Assembly: GCF_023282985.1 (NCBI RefSeq)
Contig: NZ_JAGQDC010000021.1
Span: forward strand, 20,608-84,607
Source of the DNA: Serratia silvae
GTDB lineage: Bacteria; Pseudomonadota; Gammaproteobacteria; Enterobacterales; Enterobacteriaceae
Reading direction: 5' to 3'
Length of the DNA: 64,000 nucleotides
In this document: positions 50,881-59,012 of the stretch, piece after piece
How the letters are laid out: each line of letters opens with the position of its first letter
Position numbering within the stretch: the stretch's first letter is position 1
Made by a program: the position numbers and the translations under genes
Notes under the pieces: model-generated
Seen by the model: the letters and a program-made list of their open reading frames with translations, nothing else
Databases searched by the model: none
Told to the model about the DNA's origin: nothing

Positions 50881-51800
50881 TTTGCTTCACCCCCAAATGC
50901 TGCAAGGGAGTCGCTGATTACTTCAGAGACGGTCTGCGCCATTAGGAGGAAATCGGCTCGCTTGCGAACGTCGGATCCAGCATCGTCCTCGTCCTGCATT
51001 TCGTCGTTGGTTTCCAGGAACAGATCGGAGAACTTCAGGCGTTTGAATATGCAACTATCGGTCATCGTAAAGTTAACGTGAAACTTAGTCGCGTGGTACA
51101 AGTTCAAGTTCGTTACCAGCTTGCCACTGGACATAGTGGACATGATTATCTCGCTGCCCAAAGGCTCATTGCGGAATGACGCCGTGCCGCCGTCGGAGAG
51201 AATATCTACCATTTTGGCATCACATTCTTCGGGCATGTGGAGTGGAACAGGGGCTTCACCCGCTTTCACCCATTCCGTCATGACCAGCTCGACAGGGTTC
51301 TCGGGGGTAAGCGGGACAACTGGCAAGGAGCCAAGGGTTTTGCGTAACAACGCGAGCGCGTTCTCTGCGGTCTTTGTGCTGGCGGTATCGATGATAACCC
51401 GTTTGTTGTCCTGGTCTATCCAGATCTGTGTTTCTGTCCTGCGTGGAAACGCACGAGGTAGCAAAGATTGCAGAATGTCCTCTTTGATTGTTGCGCGCTC
51501 TGTGTACTTCAGCCTGCGGTGTTGCTCCTCTTCAATCACTTTAACCCGGCTATTTATCTCTTTTTTTAGATGGCCGGGGGGAATGATTTTCTTCTCAGTT
51601 TGCATGCAAAGCAGGATGTGATTATTAATTTTTAGCGTGTACTGTCCTTCACCATCTAGGGCTTTCCATCCATTGCGGCTCATGTCATGAGGGCCGCACG
51701 CTGTGAATGCCAATGCTTGCAGCTGCTCATTAAGGTCTTCCGGCACCATTGTGCCTTCGCGATATAAATACACCGCCGCATTTTTGAACAGGGTAAACAA
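50871..51800 (-). CDS. rdgC: RdgC-like recombination-associated protein
   Basis: 309 residues with high likeness to E. coli RdgC: FTACGPHDMSRNGW, LQSLLPRAFPRRTETQIWID, ALALLRKTLGSLPVVPL, ENPVELVMTEWV, FKRLKFSDLF. RdgC forms a dimeric ring on double-stranded DNA and inhibits RecA. On a phage it might restrain host recombination on incoming or replicating DNA. Coupled to dam (10-bp overlap). A C1-like operator lies 29 bp upstream, so it is probably silent in the lysogen. Confidence 0.95.
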   Translation of the reverse strand: MFTLFKNAAVYLYREGTMVPEDLNEQLQALAFTACGPHDMSRNGWKALDGEGQYTLKINNHILLCMQTEKKIIPPGHLKKEINSRVKVIEEEQHRRLKYTERATIKEDILQSLLPRAFPRRTETQIWIDQDNKRVIIDTASTKTAENALALLRKTLGSLPVVPLTPENPVELVMTEWVKAGEAPVPLHMPEECDAKMVDILSDGGTASFRNEPLGSEIIMSTMSSGKLVTNLNLYHATKFHVNFTMTDSCIFKRLKFSDLFLETNDEMQDEDDAGSDVRKRADFLLMAQTVSEVISDSLAAFGGEAKWR

Positions 51801-51828
51801 GGGTGTGTCCTTATTTTGTCATCGATTA

Positions 51829-51845
51829 TCTAATCCATAATTAGA
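51829..51845 (-). promoter_or_regulatory. C1-like operator upstream of rdgC-dam
   Basis: TCTAAT-CCATA-ATTAGA, a palindrome whose arms extend almost to 10 bp (ATTATCTAAT / ATTAGATTAT). It has the same half-sites as 41001 and 61025 but a 5-bp spacer, as at 10705. Confidence 0.6.
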
Positions 51846-51909
51846 TTATCGTGACTAATGAAAGGCAATACCAGTTTTTGTTCATTTGTACAGATGGTTA
51901 AGGGAATGG

Positions 51910-51938
51910 CCAGCGCACCAGGTTCACAGGTGCGCTGG
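51910..51938 (-). terminator. Hairpin after the spike operon
   Basis: Perfect 10-bp stem CCAGCGCACC/GGTGCGCTGG, 9-base loop, 6 bp beyond the spike gene stop, with ATTCCCTT after it on the minus strand. Confidence 0.7.
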
Positions 51939-51943
51939 AGTGC

Positions 51944-52579
51944 CTAGCCTTTGATAAAGGCGATTTGTCCCCCTTTAAAACTGATCGTCCCAGATGTGGA
52001 AAAACTCATGTTCCCACCAGCTTTAATGTCCAGCTGGTTTCCGGCGACTATCGTCACTTTACCACCGGCATTCAGGAACAAATCGGCTTTGCTTATCATG
52101 TACGCTTGCCCTGATTCATTCATCCCAATCGTCGTCCCGTCCGAGGTGCGGGTGATCGCAAAACCACCTCCTTCAGATCGCACTTCAAGTAGACCGTTGC
52201 GGTTGAGTACGGCATCTTTTGTAGGGTTCAACTGCGGTGCTGGTGGAGCATCAGGAACATCGGGCGGGATGAATTGGCCAGCCTGGCCAGATGCTTCCGG
52301 CGGTACGTTAGGGATTCCACCAGCCCAGTCTTGTGCTGCGCCGACAATCATCGGCCGACGGGAGTCTCCGTCATACGGGAATTCCACCCACACCATATCG
52401 CCCGCGATCGTCGGAATAAAACCGGCCCCGATCGGTAGCAGGTACTCTGCCCAGGGAAGAGCACGATCAGGCATATCGTCCCACTCGTGCATGAGCCGTA
52501 TTTGTGCCTTCATCATGCCGCTTTCGTGGGCTGTGTTGACGATTACTGCCCGCCGTTTACCAATGATCTTGTTAGGCAC
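51944..52579 (-). CDS. Baseplate spike (gpV/gp5-like)
   Basis: 211 residues. N-terminal OB-fold: KAQIRLMHEWDDMPD, then YLLPIGAGFIPTIAGDMVWVEFPYDGDSRRPMIVGAAQD, the standard gpV/VgrG pattern. A Pro-rich linker leads to a beta-helix of repeats (GGKVTIVAGNQLDIKAGGNMSFSTSG). It forms the trimeric membrane-piercing needle capped by PAAR. Overlaps the hub gene by 8 bp. Confidence 0.9.
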   Translation of the reverse strand: MPNKIIGKRRAVIVNTAHESGMMKAQIRLMHEWDDMPDRALPWAEYLLPIGAGFIPTIAGDMVWVEFPYDGDSRRPMIVGAAQDWAGGIPNVPPEASGQAGQFIPPDVPDAPPAPQLNPTKDAVLNRNGLLEVRSEGGGFAITRTSDGTTIGMNESGQAYMISKADLFLNAGGKVTIVAGNQLDIKAGGNMSFSTSGTISFKGGQIAFIKG

Positions 52580-53555
52580 TTTTCACTACCCCCAATATCA
52601 TCCGGCATACGTATGAGCGCCGATCTTCGTAATGTGTTACCCCCATTATGGTCATGCTGGTTTCCACCGACTCATCGAGCGCGCTTTCTGTGTCATAGCG
52701 CTGAATTAACACCGTGAGGGTTTCGCCAACTGAGAGGCTGGAGTTGCCCTCACATTCAACATCAAGCTTGGGGATCATGGTTAATGACTGGTTCAGCAAT
52801 ACCTCCCGATTGGCATTGGAAATCATCTTGATCGGATATTCTTTCTTGCCGATAGAAATGTACCCATCGGTTTCATGGTATGCGGAGAATCGGTAACGAA
52901 CCTTGTCGAGATAGCCCTCATCGAGGGTGAAGTGCCGAGTTTTTGTGAATAGGTTCTCAGCCGACGGGTTGTTGGTTTCGTATTTAGCAACGGGTTTTTG
53001 TCTCTCCAGTGCGGAGAGTGTTCTGACGTTCAGTTTGCCACGGGAAATCCAGGCCCGCGCACCATGATCGCGGGCTATTGTCTCAATGAGCTCTGACGGC
53101 TTTGCTCGTGGGTCGAGGTGATAAGTTGTGATCTGGTTGAAAGGGTCGGCTGCCAGTTGAAGACTATCCCCGGCAAGTGTACTAAGCATATCTTTGGGGT
53201 TCTGGTCGACAAAAAACCGAGGGGTAACGGCCCGCTGGTGGAGTTTATGTAGAGCCTTAGGTATGGCCACAATACGCACCGTATCATTGCCGTAGGGGCA
53301 GGACACGATCACCATATCCTCTTTCCAGTCAGCCCCGTTTTCACTATCCCCCATGATGGTCACCAGGGAAGAGCCTTCCCTCATTTTCCTCTCGTTCATC
53401 AGCTGATTGTTGACGTCACGGACATGCAGCTCCAGCACCGGCGCGCGCATGTTCATGTGTGAGGAATAAGTGGAGGTCGTGACCATTTCCCTGGGGATCT
53501 CCTCACCATCGATCACAACAGACTGTAGGAAAAACTGGTTCAGTTGTGCGGCCAT
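52572..53555 (-). CDS. Baseplate hub protein (gpD/gp27-like)
   Basis: 327 residues: beta-rich with VRIVAIPKALHKLHQRAVTPRFFVDQNPKDMLSTLAGD, IETIARDHGARAWISRGKLNVRTLSALERQKPV, and a C-terminal SVGETLTVLIQRYD region, as in contractile-tail hubs. It sits on the spike and joins tube to needle. First of the translationally coupled hub-spike pair. Confidence 0.75.
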   Translation of the reverse strand: MAAQLNQFFLQSVVIDGEEIPREMVTTSTYSSHMNMRAPVLELHVRDVNNQLMNERKMREGSSLVTIMGDSENGADWKEDMVIVSCPYGNDTVRIVAIPKALHKLHQRAVTPRFFVDQNPKDMLSTLAGDSLQLAADPFNQITTYHLDPRAKPSELIETIARDHGARAWISRGKLNVRTLSALERQKPVAKYETNNPSAENLFTKTRHFTLDEGYLDKVRYRFSAYHETDGYISIGKKEYPIKMISNANREVLLNQSLTMIPKLDVECEGNSSLSVGETLTVLIQRYDTESALDESVETSMTIMGVTHYEDRRSYVCRMILGVVKSA

Positions 53556-53556
53556 A

Positions 53557-54324
53557 TCAATTCTCTTTCACTGCTGTCAGGACTTCATGGCGGATCTTTC
53601 TCGGGTTAACGGCCATGGCCATCTTAACGTCGGCGGATACCGTGAGGACTGCTTGCGCTGCGAAAATACGCTCTTCACCGATCGGAGCCGAGATATCAGT
53701 GAATGCAATGTCGCGGCTATCCGTAAATGTTGCGTCTAACGCGGTTTCAACCAGAGCTAACGTAATCGGAGCTGATAGTGAGCGGTGCCCCGCAAATCTG
53801 AAGCTAACGCCGATTGTGTTAATCAACAGAGAGAGCGTTTCTTTCTCTGCGGCCAGTATTGTGATCGAGTACGTCAGTGAAGCATTTGTGGTGCCGATCG
53901 TGGCATAGGGTTTGTCATCCCCATCGCTGACCACTTCCAGCAGTAGGGGGGCAGGGGTATCACGTTTGTGCTCTAGGCCCATGAAGGCGGTATCGAAAGA
54001 GCGTGAAACGTTGATCACAGGCAGTACCTGGGGGTTCTTTGGCCTTTCAGTTTTGGCCTTCCTGGCATCGGAACGCCGCAGGGATTTTAAAAAATCGACT
54101 ATATCGTCAAACTTCCCCAAGACAACTCGATTTGCCGCAGGGCCTCCGATAAATCGTACGTAGGAGGCGTTTTCTATGGATTTGGTATTGACCCTGGCAT
54201 TGTCAAACATGCGGCTGATGTAGGCTGCAATGGCACCGTCAACGGCTTGGAAGCCAGAAACCTCAAATTCGCCGGTTGGTTCTAAATTCAATTCGTTGAA
54301 GCGGGATAGTAGTTTTTCCATCAT
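53557..54324 (-). CDS. Structural protein of the baseplate/neck operon
   Basis: 255 residues, not recognised. Mixed alpha/beta; ATP-free; middle SLRRSDARKAKTERPKNP basic linker, then strands ATIGTTNASLTYSITILAAEKETL and FRFAGHRSLSAPITLALVETALDATF. Its ATGA overlap with the gene before and 2-bp gap to the hub gene argue for stoichiometric use in the virion. Confidence 0.5.
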   Translation of the reverse strand: MMEKLLSRFNELNLEPTGEFEVSGFQAVDGAIAAYISRMFDNARVNTKSIENASYVRFIGGPAANRVVLGKFDDIVDFLKSLRRSDARKAKTERPKNPQVLPVINVSRSFDTAFMGLEHKRDTPAPLLLEVVSDGDDKPYATIGTTNASLTYSITILAAEKETLSLLINTIGVSFRFAGHRSLSAPITLALVETALDATFTDSRDIAFTDISAPIGEERIFAAQAVLTVSADVKMAMAVNPRKIRHEVLTAVKEN

Positions 54325-55133
54325 TGTGTAGCCTCCGGAGATCCTTCAAAGTTGCGCGCCGGGATACAGTAGTAAACCGATCCGACTGACGCGGTACCGT
54401 ACGTAAATATGCGGTGGACATACCACCAGCTGCGCACCGTGTTACCCTCTGATAACGATTCGTTCCATTCCAAAATAGAGCCAACAGGCACAAAGGCGCG
54501 GGCCGCCGGATGTGGGTTACCGTCGTCGTCTTCTCCCGTTTCGATCGCCTCAAGAGGGGGGGAAATCCGTAGCAACAGGACGTCATCAACGCCACCATCC
54601 TGGTCACCGTCGTTATCCATCGCATTGAGGCCTGCACGTTCATCCGGGCAATCCAGTATGGCCACCGGCGCAGGGTCACCGTAAGTTAGCGTTTTCTGGT
54701 TATTACCGATCTCTGTGAAGCTCGGCTCAACCGGCTGGCCATCGTCGTCTAAATCAACGGGTTCGGCATCGCTGGGGATGTAGAGCAGGGCGTCAAAAGC
54801 GTCAGGGTCAGCGGCAATGGCCCGCTGCCAATCTCTGCGCACCATGTCGTTAAAAGGCGCGTGCCCTGAATATCGGCTCTTTAGCGCCGGTGCTGGCCGT
54901 GATGCAATACTGTGAGGGATTGTTGCGGTAGCCGGTGAATCCGGCTCCCCGTGCGGTTCTGTGCCGTCGTTGTCGCTATCGCTGATATTTACATCATCAA
55001 CGTTGGTAAAGGCTGGAGGTTCAACCTCAGGCGTGCTGGTGGGCGCTTCCGGTGCTGGCCTGATCTCGATAGGCATATTTTCCGGCAGCTCTTCCTCGTT
55101 TTCCGGCTCGAAAAATTGGCTGTAACGGCTCAT
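54321..55133 (-). CDS. Acidic structural protein of the baseplate/neck operon
   Basis: 270 residues. The first 110 are acidic and Pro-rich (EPENEEELPENMPIEI, DSDNDGTEPHGEPDSP), disordered in look; then a compact domain with WQRAIAADPDAFDALLYIPSD, and the C-terminal WNESLSEGNTVRSWWYVHRIF. Asp/Gly motifs DNDGDQDGGVDD resemble calcium loops. Unknown; a neck or connector part is possible. Confidence 0.5.
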   Translation of the reverse strand: MSRYSQFFEPENEEELPENMPIEIRPAPEAPTSTPEVEPPAFTNVDDVNISDSDNDGTEPHGEPDSPATATIPHSIASRPAPALKSRYSGHAPFNDMVRRDWQRAIAADPDAFDALLYIPSDAEPVDLDDDGQPVEPSFTEIGNNQKTLTYGDPAPVAILDCPDERAGLNAMDNDGDQDGGVDDVLLLRISPPLEAIETGEDDDGNPHPAARAFVPVGSILEWNESLSEGNTVRSWWYVHRIFTYGTASVGSVYYCIPARNFEGSPEATQ

Positions 55134-55136
55134 GTT

Positions 55137-56348
55137 TTATTTCCCTAATGTGCTTTTAATGTGCAGTTCGAAGGCCTTGGCCGCCTCTTCTGGTGTTTTA
55201 CCGGCCATTACCTGGGCGTCGATGAATAGCTGTTTCTGCATCTTCAATAAGTCTGACAACTGCCGCTTGTAGGCTTCGACGTCGCTGGCGTGCTGCTTGG
55301 CTTTAGCTTCAGCTGCTTTCCGGCGTTCGCGCTCCTGCGCCGTCACCTGGCGCGCCCTGGCCAGCTTCTTCCGAGCGTTATCGATCTTGGTTTTATCTTT
55401 GTCAGTCAGCTTGCTCTGTAGCGCATCGATACGCTTCTGGTACCGCTGATACTCGGCCTTTATCGCGGCATGGTTGGTCTTTCCTTTCCTGTTGCGATTG
55501 AGCTGCTTAATTTCGCTCTCGCTGAAGTATTCGGTTGTCTTCTTCCGATCGTCGCCGTAGTGATGGCCCTTTGAGGCCTTGATGAGGGATTCAATGATCC
55601 GAGTTTGCCAGCCAGCTCCCTGCATGCGGGTGAATGCGTGGATGATGTGTTTGCACGCCACACCCCGCAGGTTAGGGTTCTTGATCTTGGGGAAGACGTA
55701 TTCCTTGGGCGGGGAGATGGTGAAATTGCCAGCTGTGGCGATATAGCGGTACCAGTACATATAACGGCCGCAGTCGCAGTTGATCGAAGCACGTCCGGCC
55801 ACCAGCTTTCTGACCAGGCGCATTAGTGCGGCACGATCATTGGTAACATTCTCCAGGGCTTCATCCCACTCTTCGAATCGGAGTTGCACCAAGTGGCTGC
55901 TGTCGATTGAACGATTAGACGCGGCTACACGGATCAGGGCCACGTTGTGTTGTAAGCCGATAAAGCTGGCATTTGAAATGCCCGAACCGTCGTCTACGTT
56001 GTTGTTTGCCCGTTTGACGTCGATCGCTTGAGAGTGGGCCACGAGCTGGGCATACGTGATACCTGGCTGGGTATTTGTGAACTTCTTCCGTGCCTGGCCC
56101 CGGTTGGCTTCGAACTGTTTAAGGTCTTCTATCGTGAAGAAAGTGCCGTCTTTCTTTTTGCCGAGCCCAATAATGTCGTCTAAATGCTTATTTCTGAGTA
56201 GGGAAGGCGTGAGGTGCCTGCTGCCGTTCATCCGCCGACGCGAATGCGCACGCTCCTTCTGGATCTGGTCGAAGAGGCGTGCAAATTGTTTAGGCGATAA
56301 ACCATCTGAGATGTACCGGCCGTTATCATCCTTTCTGAAACCGTCCAC
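55137..56348 (-). CDS. Protein with SWIM-like zinc motif and coiled coil
   Basis: 403 residues. Residues about 195-240 have CDC followed about 40 residues later by CKH, giving the C-x-C-xn-C-x-H set of SWIM-type zinc fingers, with the hallmark GVACKHI ending. N-terminal segment has Lys/Arg-rich helices, C-terminal 120 residues are a charged coiled coil (KKLARARQVTAQERERRKAAEAK). It could bind DNA or proteins in head-tail joining. A virion part is likely by location only. Confidence 0.55.
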   Translation of the reverse strand: MDGFRKDDNGRYISDGLSPKQFARLFDQIQKERAHSRRRMNGSRHLTPSLLRNKHLDDIIGLGKKKDGTFFTIEDLKQFEANRGQARKKFTNTQPGITYAQLVAHSQAIDVKRANNNVDDGSGISNASFIGLQHNVALIRVAASNRSIDSSHLVQLRFEEWDEALENVTNDRAALMRLVRKLVAGRASINCDCGRYMYWYRYIATAGNFTISPPKEYVFPKIKNPNLRGVACKHIIHAFTRMQGAGWQTRIIESLIKASKGHHYGDDRKKTTEYFSESEIKQLNRNRKGKTNHAAIKAEYQRYQKRIDALQSKLTDKDKTKIDNARKKLARARQVTAQERERRKAAEAKAKQHASDVEAYKRQLSDLLKMQKQLFIDAQVMAGKTPEEAAKAFELHIKSTLGK

Positions 56349-56356
56349 CAGCCCCC

Positions 56357-56695
56357 CTACAGCGCCTGGATGGCCGGTAATTCACCGGTATCAACGTAGT
56401 GGCGGATCCTTTCACGCAGCCATGCGATCGAAGGAGCAGAGAGGGTTTGGCCAATCGGCAGCGGCTCGTACTCCGCCACGGTACCGGCGAGCAGCCGAAC
56501 GCACCAGCGCAGCTCGCAAATGCCCCAGATTCGATGTGCTACCAAGTCAGGGCGGTATTCCTCATCGGGTTTTATATCGTAACGGTATAGGTCTACATCC
56601 TGGCTATTGGATTTCCGGATCACCTCATTGTGTAGGTATGCCCGGATGATGGGGTCTTCGATGCAGCGATCGTCCAGTCGGTTGTAAGTGGTCAT
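56357..56695 (-). CDS. gp53-like baseplate wedge protein (candidate)
   Basis: 112 residues. RPDLVAHRIWGICELRWCVRLLAGTVAEYEPLPIGQTLSAPSIAWL is the pattern of gp53/LysM-like wedge proteins: Asp-x-x-Ala/His..Gly-x-x-xLxW, a Pro, then G-x-x-L-x-x-P. These connect wedges in T4-like baseplates. Overlaps the next gene by 4 bp. Confidence 0.55.
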   Translation of the reverse strand: MTTYNRLDDRCIEDPIIRAYLHNEVIRKSNSQDVDLYRYDIKPDEEYRPDLVAHRIWGICELRWCVRLLAGTVAEYEPLPIGQTLSAPSIAWLRERIRHYVDTGELPAIQAL

Positions 56696-57342
56696 AAGAT
56701 GATTGTGTCCTCGTCATGTCGTGTTCCTGCCAGTGTCACCGGCCGGATGTCTTTTTTGATTACTGCCTCGGTAATCCATTCTGGCCCGGTATTTACTTCA
56801 GCTTTTTGGGGATGTAGGGCACTCATCATTTTTTTGATGTAGCCAGTGCTGCCCACCGGCTGGTAGAACGTGGCGTAACAACACAATATTGTCAGAATGT
56901 GTTCCGCTTTGATTTCTGCCCAGGCTATGTTGTAGACGGCTTCGCCACTTGAGTTAAACGAGACGTCGACGATCGATGGGGGGATTTCGAAGCGGCCGCC
57001 TGTCGTGGGTAGGATTATGGCTTTAGTGCGTTTTAGTTCGTTATAGCGTTCCAGAGCGACGGAAATTACTGGCGAGCCAGTGTGGTGTTTATCACTAAGT
57101 CGGACACGGTTAGCTCCCGTGGCTTTTGATACGTCACCAGAGACTTCATCGACGATCGTCAGCATGCCTCTGCTGGCGAACTTGCGGAGCGAAGGAACGA
57201 GATTGTCGTTGATGCCTGTCAGTGTGGGAGCGTACTTAGTCGGTTCGTCCATGACCAGGACGTTATCTTTATAAAGGGCGCGAAGCATTACAGCGTTGGG
57301 GCCGGTCAATGTTGCGACGCAGATGGGTAAAGCGGCTGACAT
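56692..57342 (-). CDS. Unknown protein with Walker B-like strands
   Basis: 216 residues from ATG 57342 (MSAALPICVATLTGPNAVML) with GAGGTG. Strand-loop GPNAVMLRALYKDN at the position of a P-loop but without GKS/T, then VLVMDEPTKY and LTIVDEVSGDVSK. Compare 45845-46531 (LTGPTCGMSNK, LICDEPLVL). Both look like divergent, perhaps inactive P-loop proteins and could interact. First gene of the wedge/hub operon. Confidence 0.5.
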   Translation of the reverse strand: MSAALPICVATLTGPNAVMLRALYKDNVLVMDEPTKYAPTLTGINDNLVPSLRKFASRGMLTIVDEVSGDVSKATGANRVRLSDKHHTGSPVISVALERYNELKRTKAIILPTTGGRFEIPPSIVDVSFNSSGEAVYNIAWAEIKAEHILTILCCYATFYQPVGSTGYIKKMMSALHPQKAEVNTGPEWITEAVIKKDIRPVTLAGTRHDEDTIIL

Positions 57343-57369
57343 AAAATTCACCTCATACAGAAAGAAAAA

Positions 57370-57387
57370 AACCGCCCGAAGGCGGTT
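57370..57387 (-). terminator. Terminator between early genes and the hub operon
   Basis: Stem AACCGCC/GGCGGTT, tetraloop TTCG on the minus strand, followed by seven T. Strong. It isolates the hub operon from upstream transcription, but no late box is evident between it and 57342. Confidence 0.85.
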
Positions 57388-57570
57388 GGTTTCTGCTGCA
57401 TGGGGATCCGGCTGTCGTGCTGAAAATGTGGTTTCGTGTCGAAAAGCAAAACCCCAAAACCGAACCGCCTCAAGCTACAAGGACTGCTTGGTACCTAACT
57501 AACAAAGAGATGGCATACATGAGATACGAAATCGATACTATCCGCCTGGTGCGCAAAAGTAAATAAAAAA

Positions 57571-57807
57571 TTAGACATTCAAGGACAAACCCCAGCCAGG
57601 TTGTATCAGGCCTTGTGCGTTCTTCAAAACAAGGTGTGGCTGAATAATGGATTCGCCAACGATCCCGGCTTTTGCGTAGCCAGAAGCAGAACAATCCTTA
57701 CTGATCGCATGGCCACCAGCTCTAAACACCATCTGAGCTTTGCCATTCCAGCCTTCGCGGTAAATTTCCCAAAATTCATAGTTCATTCCATGTAAATAAT
57801 TAAACAA
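57571..57807 (-). CDS. Small AT-rich gene between direct repeats
   Basis: 78 codons from ATG 57807, or 71 from ATG 57786 (MNYEFWEIYREGWNG). Segment MVFRAGGHAISKDCSASGYAKAG looks like a small soluble domain. Not recognised. The gene is bracketed by 12-bp direct repeats ATTAGACATTCA (57570-57581 and 57824-57835), so it may have been inserted as a unit. AAACTAATTGT upstream resembles an operator half-site. Confidence 0.5.
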   Translation of the reverse strand: MFNYLHGMNYEFWEIYREGWNGKAQMVFRAGGHAISKDCSASGYAKAGIVGESIIQPHLVLKNAQGLIQPGWGLSLNV

Positions 57808-57839
57808 TTAGTTTATAGATGACATTAGACATTCAGCAA

Positions 57840-58616
57840 TCACCCCACCTTGGGAGGTTCTTCAGCGTTAGCAGTGCCTGTGGCTATGGACAATTCGGTC
57901 TGGTCTGGCTCATCATCATCTTCGGGGGCTTTCTCGACCGACATGATGGCCTCAATTTTAGCTGCGGCTTCTTCAGCTGAAATGCCAGTAAACGCGTATT
58001 CATCCAGTGCCGGAACATGAAAAACGTCCTTCCCCATATCCGTATTTTCAAGCATCCACTGATAAGTCGTGTCGCTCATGAACTGGAGTGTCAGATTTTC
58101 GCCTTCGACGGCGGGCTGCAACACGTATGCCTTGCGGCCGATACCTGCGATGCGCAGCGCGGCAAAACAGATGGCATGGCTTAATACGCCCGAAACCTCA
58201 GAAACCGGCTCTGTAGCGCCAAATTTCAGGCCTGTTTTGGCCATGTCGTTGGCACCGTAACCTGTATTCAGCTCTACGCACCACTGGCCGATTAGATCTC
58301 CATTTTTGAAAACGACAGGGGAAACAACTAAGCCCATCGAACGGACGAGGCTTTGGCCAAACGCTAGATTCTCGAACGGCCGTAATTCGGGCATGGTTTC
58401 ATACGCGGAGAAATCTGGAGCGCTGCCCTCTGTTGGGTGTTTACGGATCCAGGTGCGAGAACCGTTTTCTGCAACAAACACGTTAGCTGGCCCCAGGCTG
58501 GCAACCGGGTCATGTTTAAGGCCTGCAATTAGTGCAAGCGCATTGGAAGCCTCAACGATATCGAGATTGCGATCAGTAGTGGTCAAGCTTAGGTCATCTG
58601 TTAAGCGGTATTTCAT
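57840..58616 (-). CDS. Unknown protein of an early operon
   Basis: 258 residues, ATGA overlap with the gene before. Mixed fold, with GLVVSPVVFKNGDLIGQWCVELNTGYG and ATEPVSEVSGVLSHAICFAALRIAGIGRKAYVLQPAVEGE in the middle, and an acidic end (EKAPEDDDEPDQTEL). No family recognised. With 58613-58945 it forms a two-gene operon under a C1-like operator, downstream of cre. Confidence 0.6.
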   Translation of the reverse strand: MKYRLTDDLSLTTTDRNLDIVEASNALALIAGLKHDPVASLGPANVFVAENGSRTWIRKHPTEGSAPDFSAYETMPELRPFENLAFGQSLVRSMGLVVSPVVFKNGDLIGQWCVELNTGYGANDMAKTGLKFGATEPVSEVSGVLSHAICFAALRIAGIGRKAYVLQPAVEGENLTLQFMSDTTYQWMLENTDMGKDVFHVPALDEYAFTGISAEEAAAKIEAIMSVEKAPEDDDEPDQTELSIATGTANAEEPPKVG

Positions 58617-58945
58617 TCGTGATCCTTGAATAATTTAGAGCGGGAAGGAATTTTAGGGTGGTTTGAGCCAGCGAACGCCGTAGCGAGATGAGCAAGCACC
58701 CCTGCGAATTTAGCCTCACAATCCTGCATGCCTCGCCGGGCTGTTTCAGCTGTTGCCTGGTCAACAAAGGTGATGGCACGATCGAGGCTGAGCATTGTGT
58801 AGTCTATCGATATATCTCGTAACGCGGGGTGATCTGGCAGCTCTAGGCCCAGTACAACAACGGGGGTTTTATGCTTAAAACCGGCGGCCAGGGTAACTCG
58901 CCGGTTGTCCAAAATGAAGACCTTGGATGCATGAATTTTAGACAC
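58613..58945 (-). CDS. Small unknown protein, first gene of the early operon
   Basis: 110 residues, ATG 58945. N-terminal strands KVFILDNRRVTLAAGF, KTPVVVLGLEL; C-terminal helix (DQATAETARRGMQDCEAKFAGVLAHLATAFAG). Not recognised. Translationally coupled to the next gene. The operator-like palindrome at 58982-58996 lies 37 bp upstream. Confidence 0.6.
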   Translation of the reverse strand: MSKIHASKVFILDNRRVTLAAGFKHKTPVVVLGLELPDHPALRDISIDYTMLSLDRAITFVDQATAETARRGMQDCEAKFAGVLAHLATAFAGSNHPKIPSRSKLFKDHE

Positions 58946-58981
58946 AAGACCCCCCGATAAAACAACGTTGTCATTGTATAT

Positions 58982-58996
58982 CTAATTTATAATTAG
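58982..58996 (-). promoter_or_regulatory. C1-like operator (TCTAATT-TAT-AATTAG)
   Basis: Palindrome CTAATT/AATTAG with 3-bp spacer between the cre stop and the start at 58945. Shares TCTAAT with the other operator-like sites. Confidence 0.45.
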
Positions 58997-59012
58997 TTTA
59001 ACGCTATTTTTG

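Noticed and set aside
57511..57567. 18-codon plus-strand frame MAYMRYEIDTIRLVRKSK
   Set aside because: Too short, weak ribosome site, and lies behind a terminator without a clear promoter.
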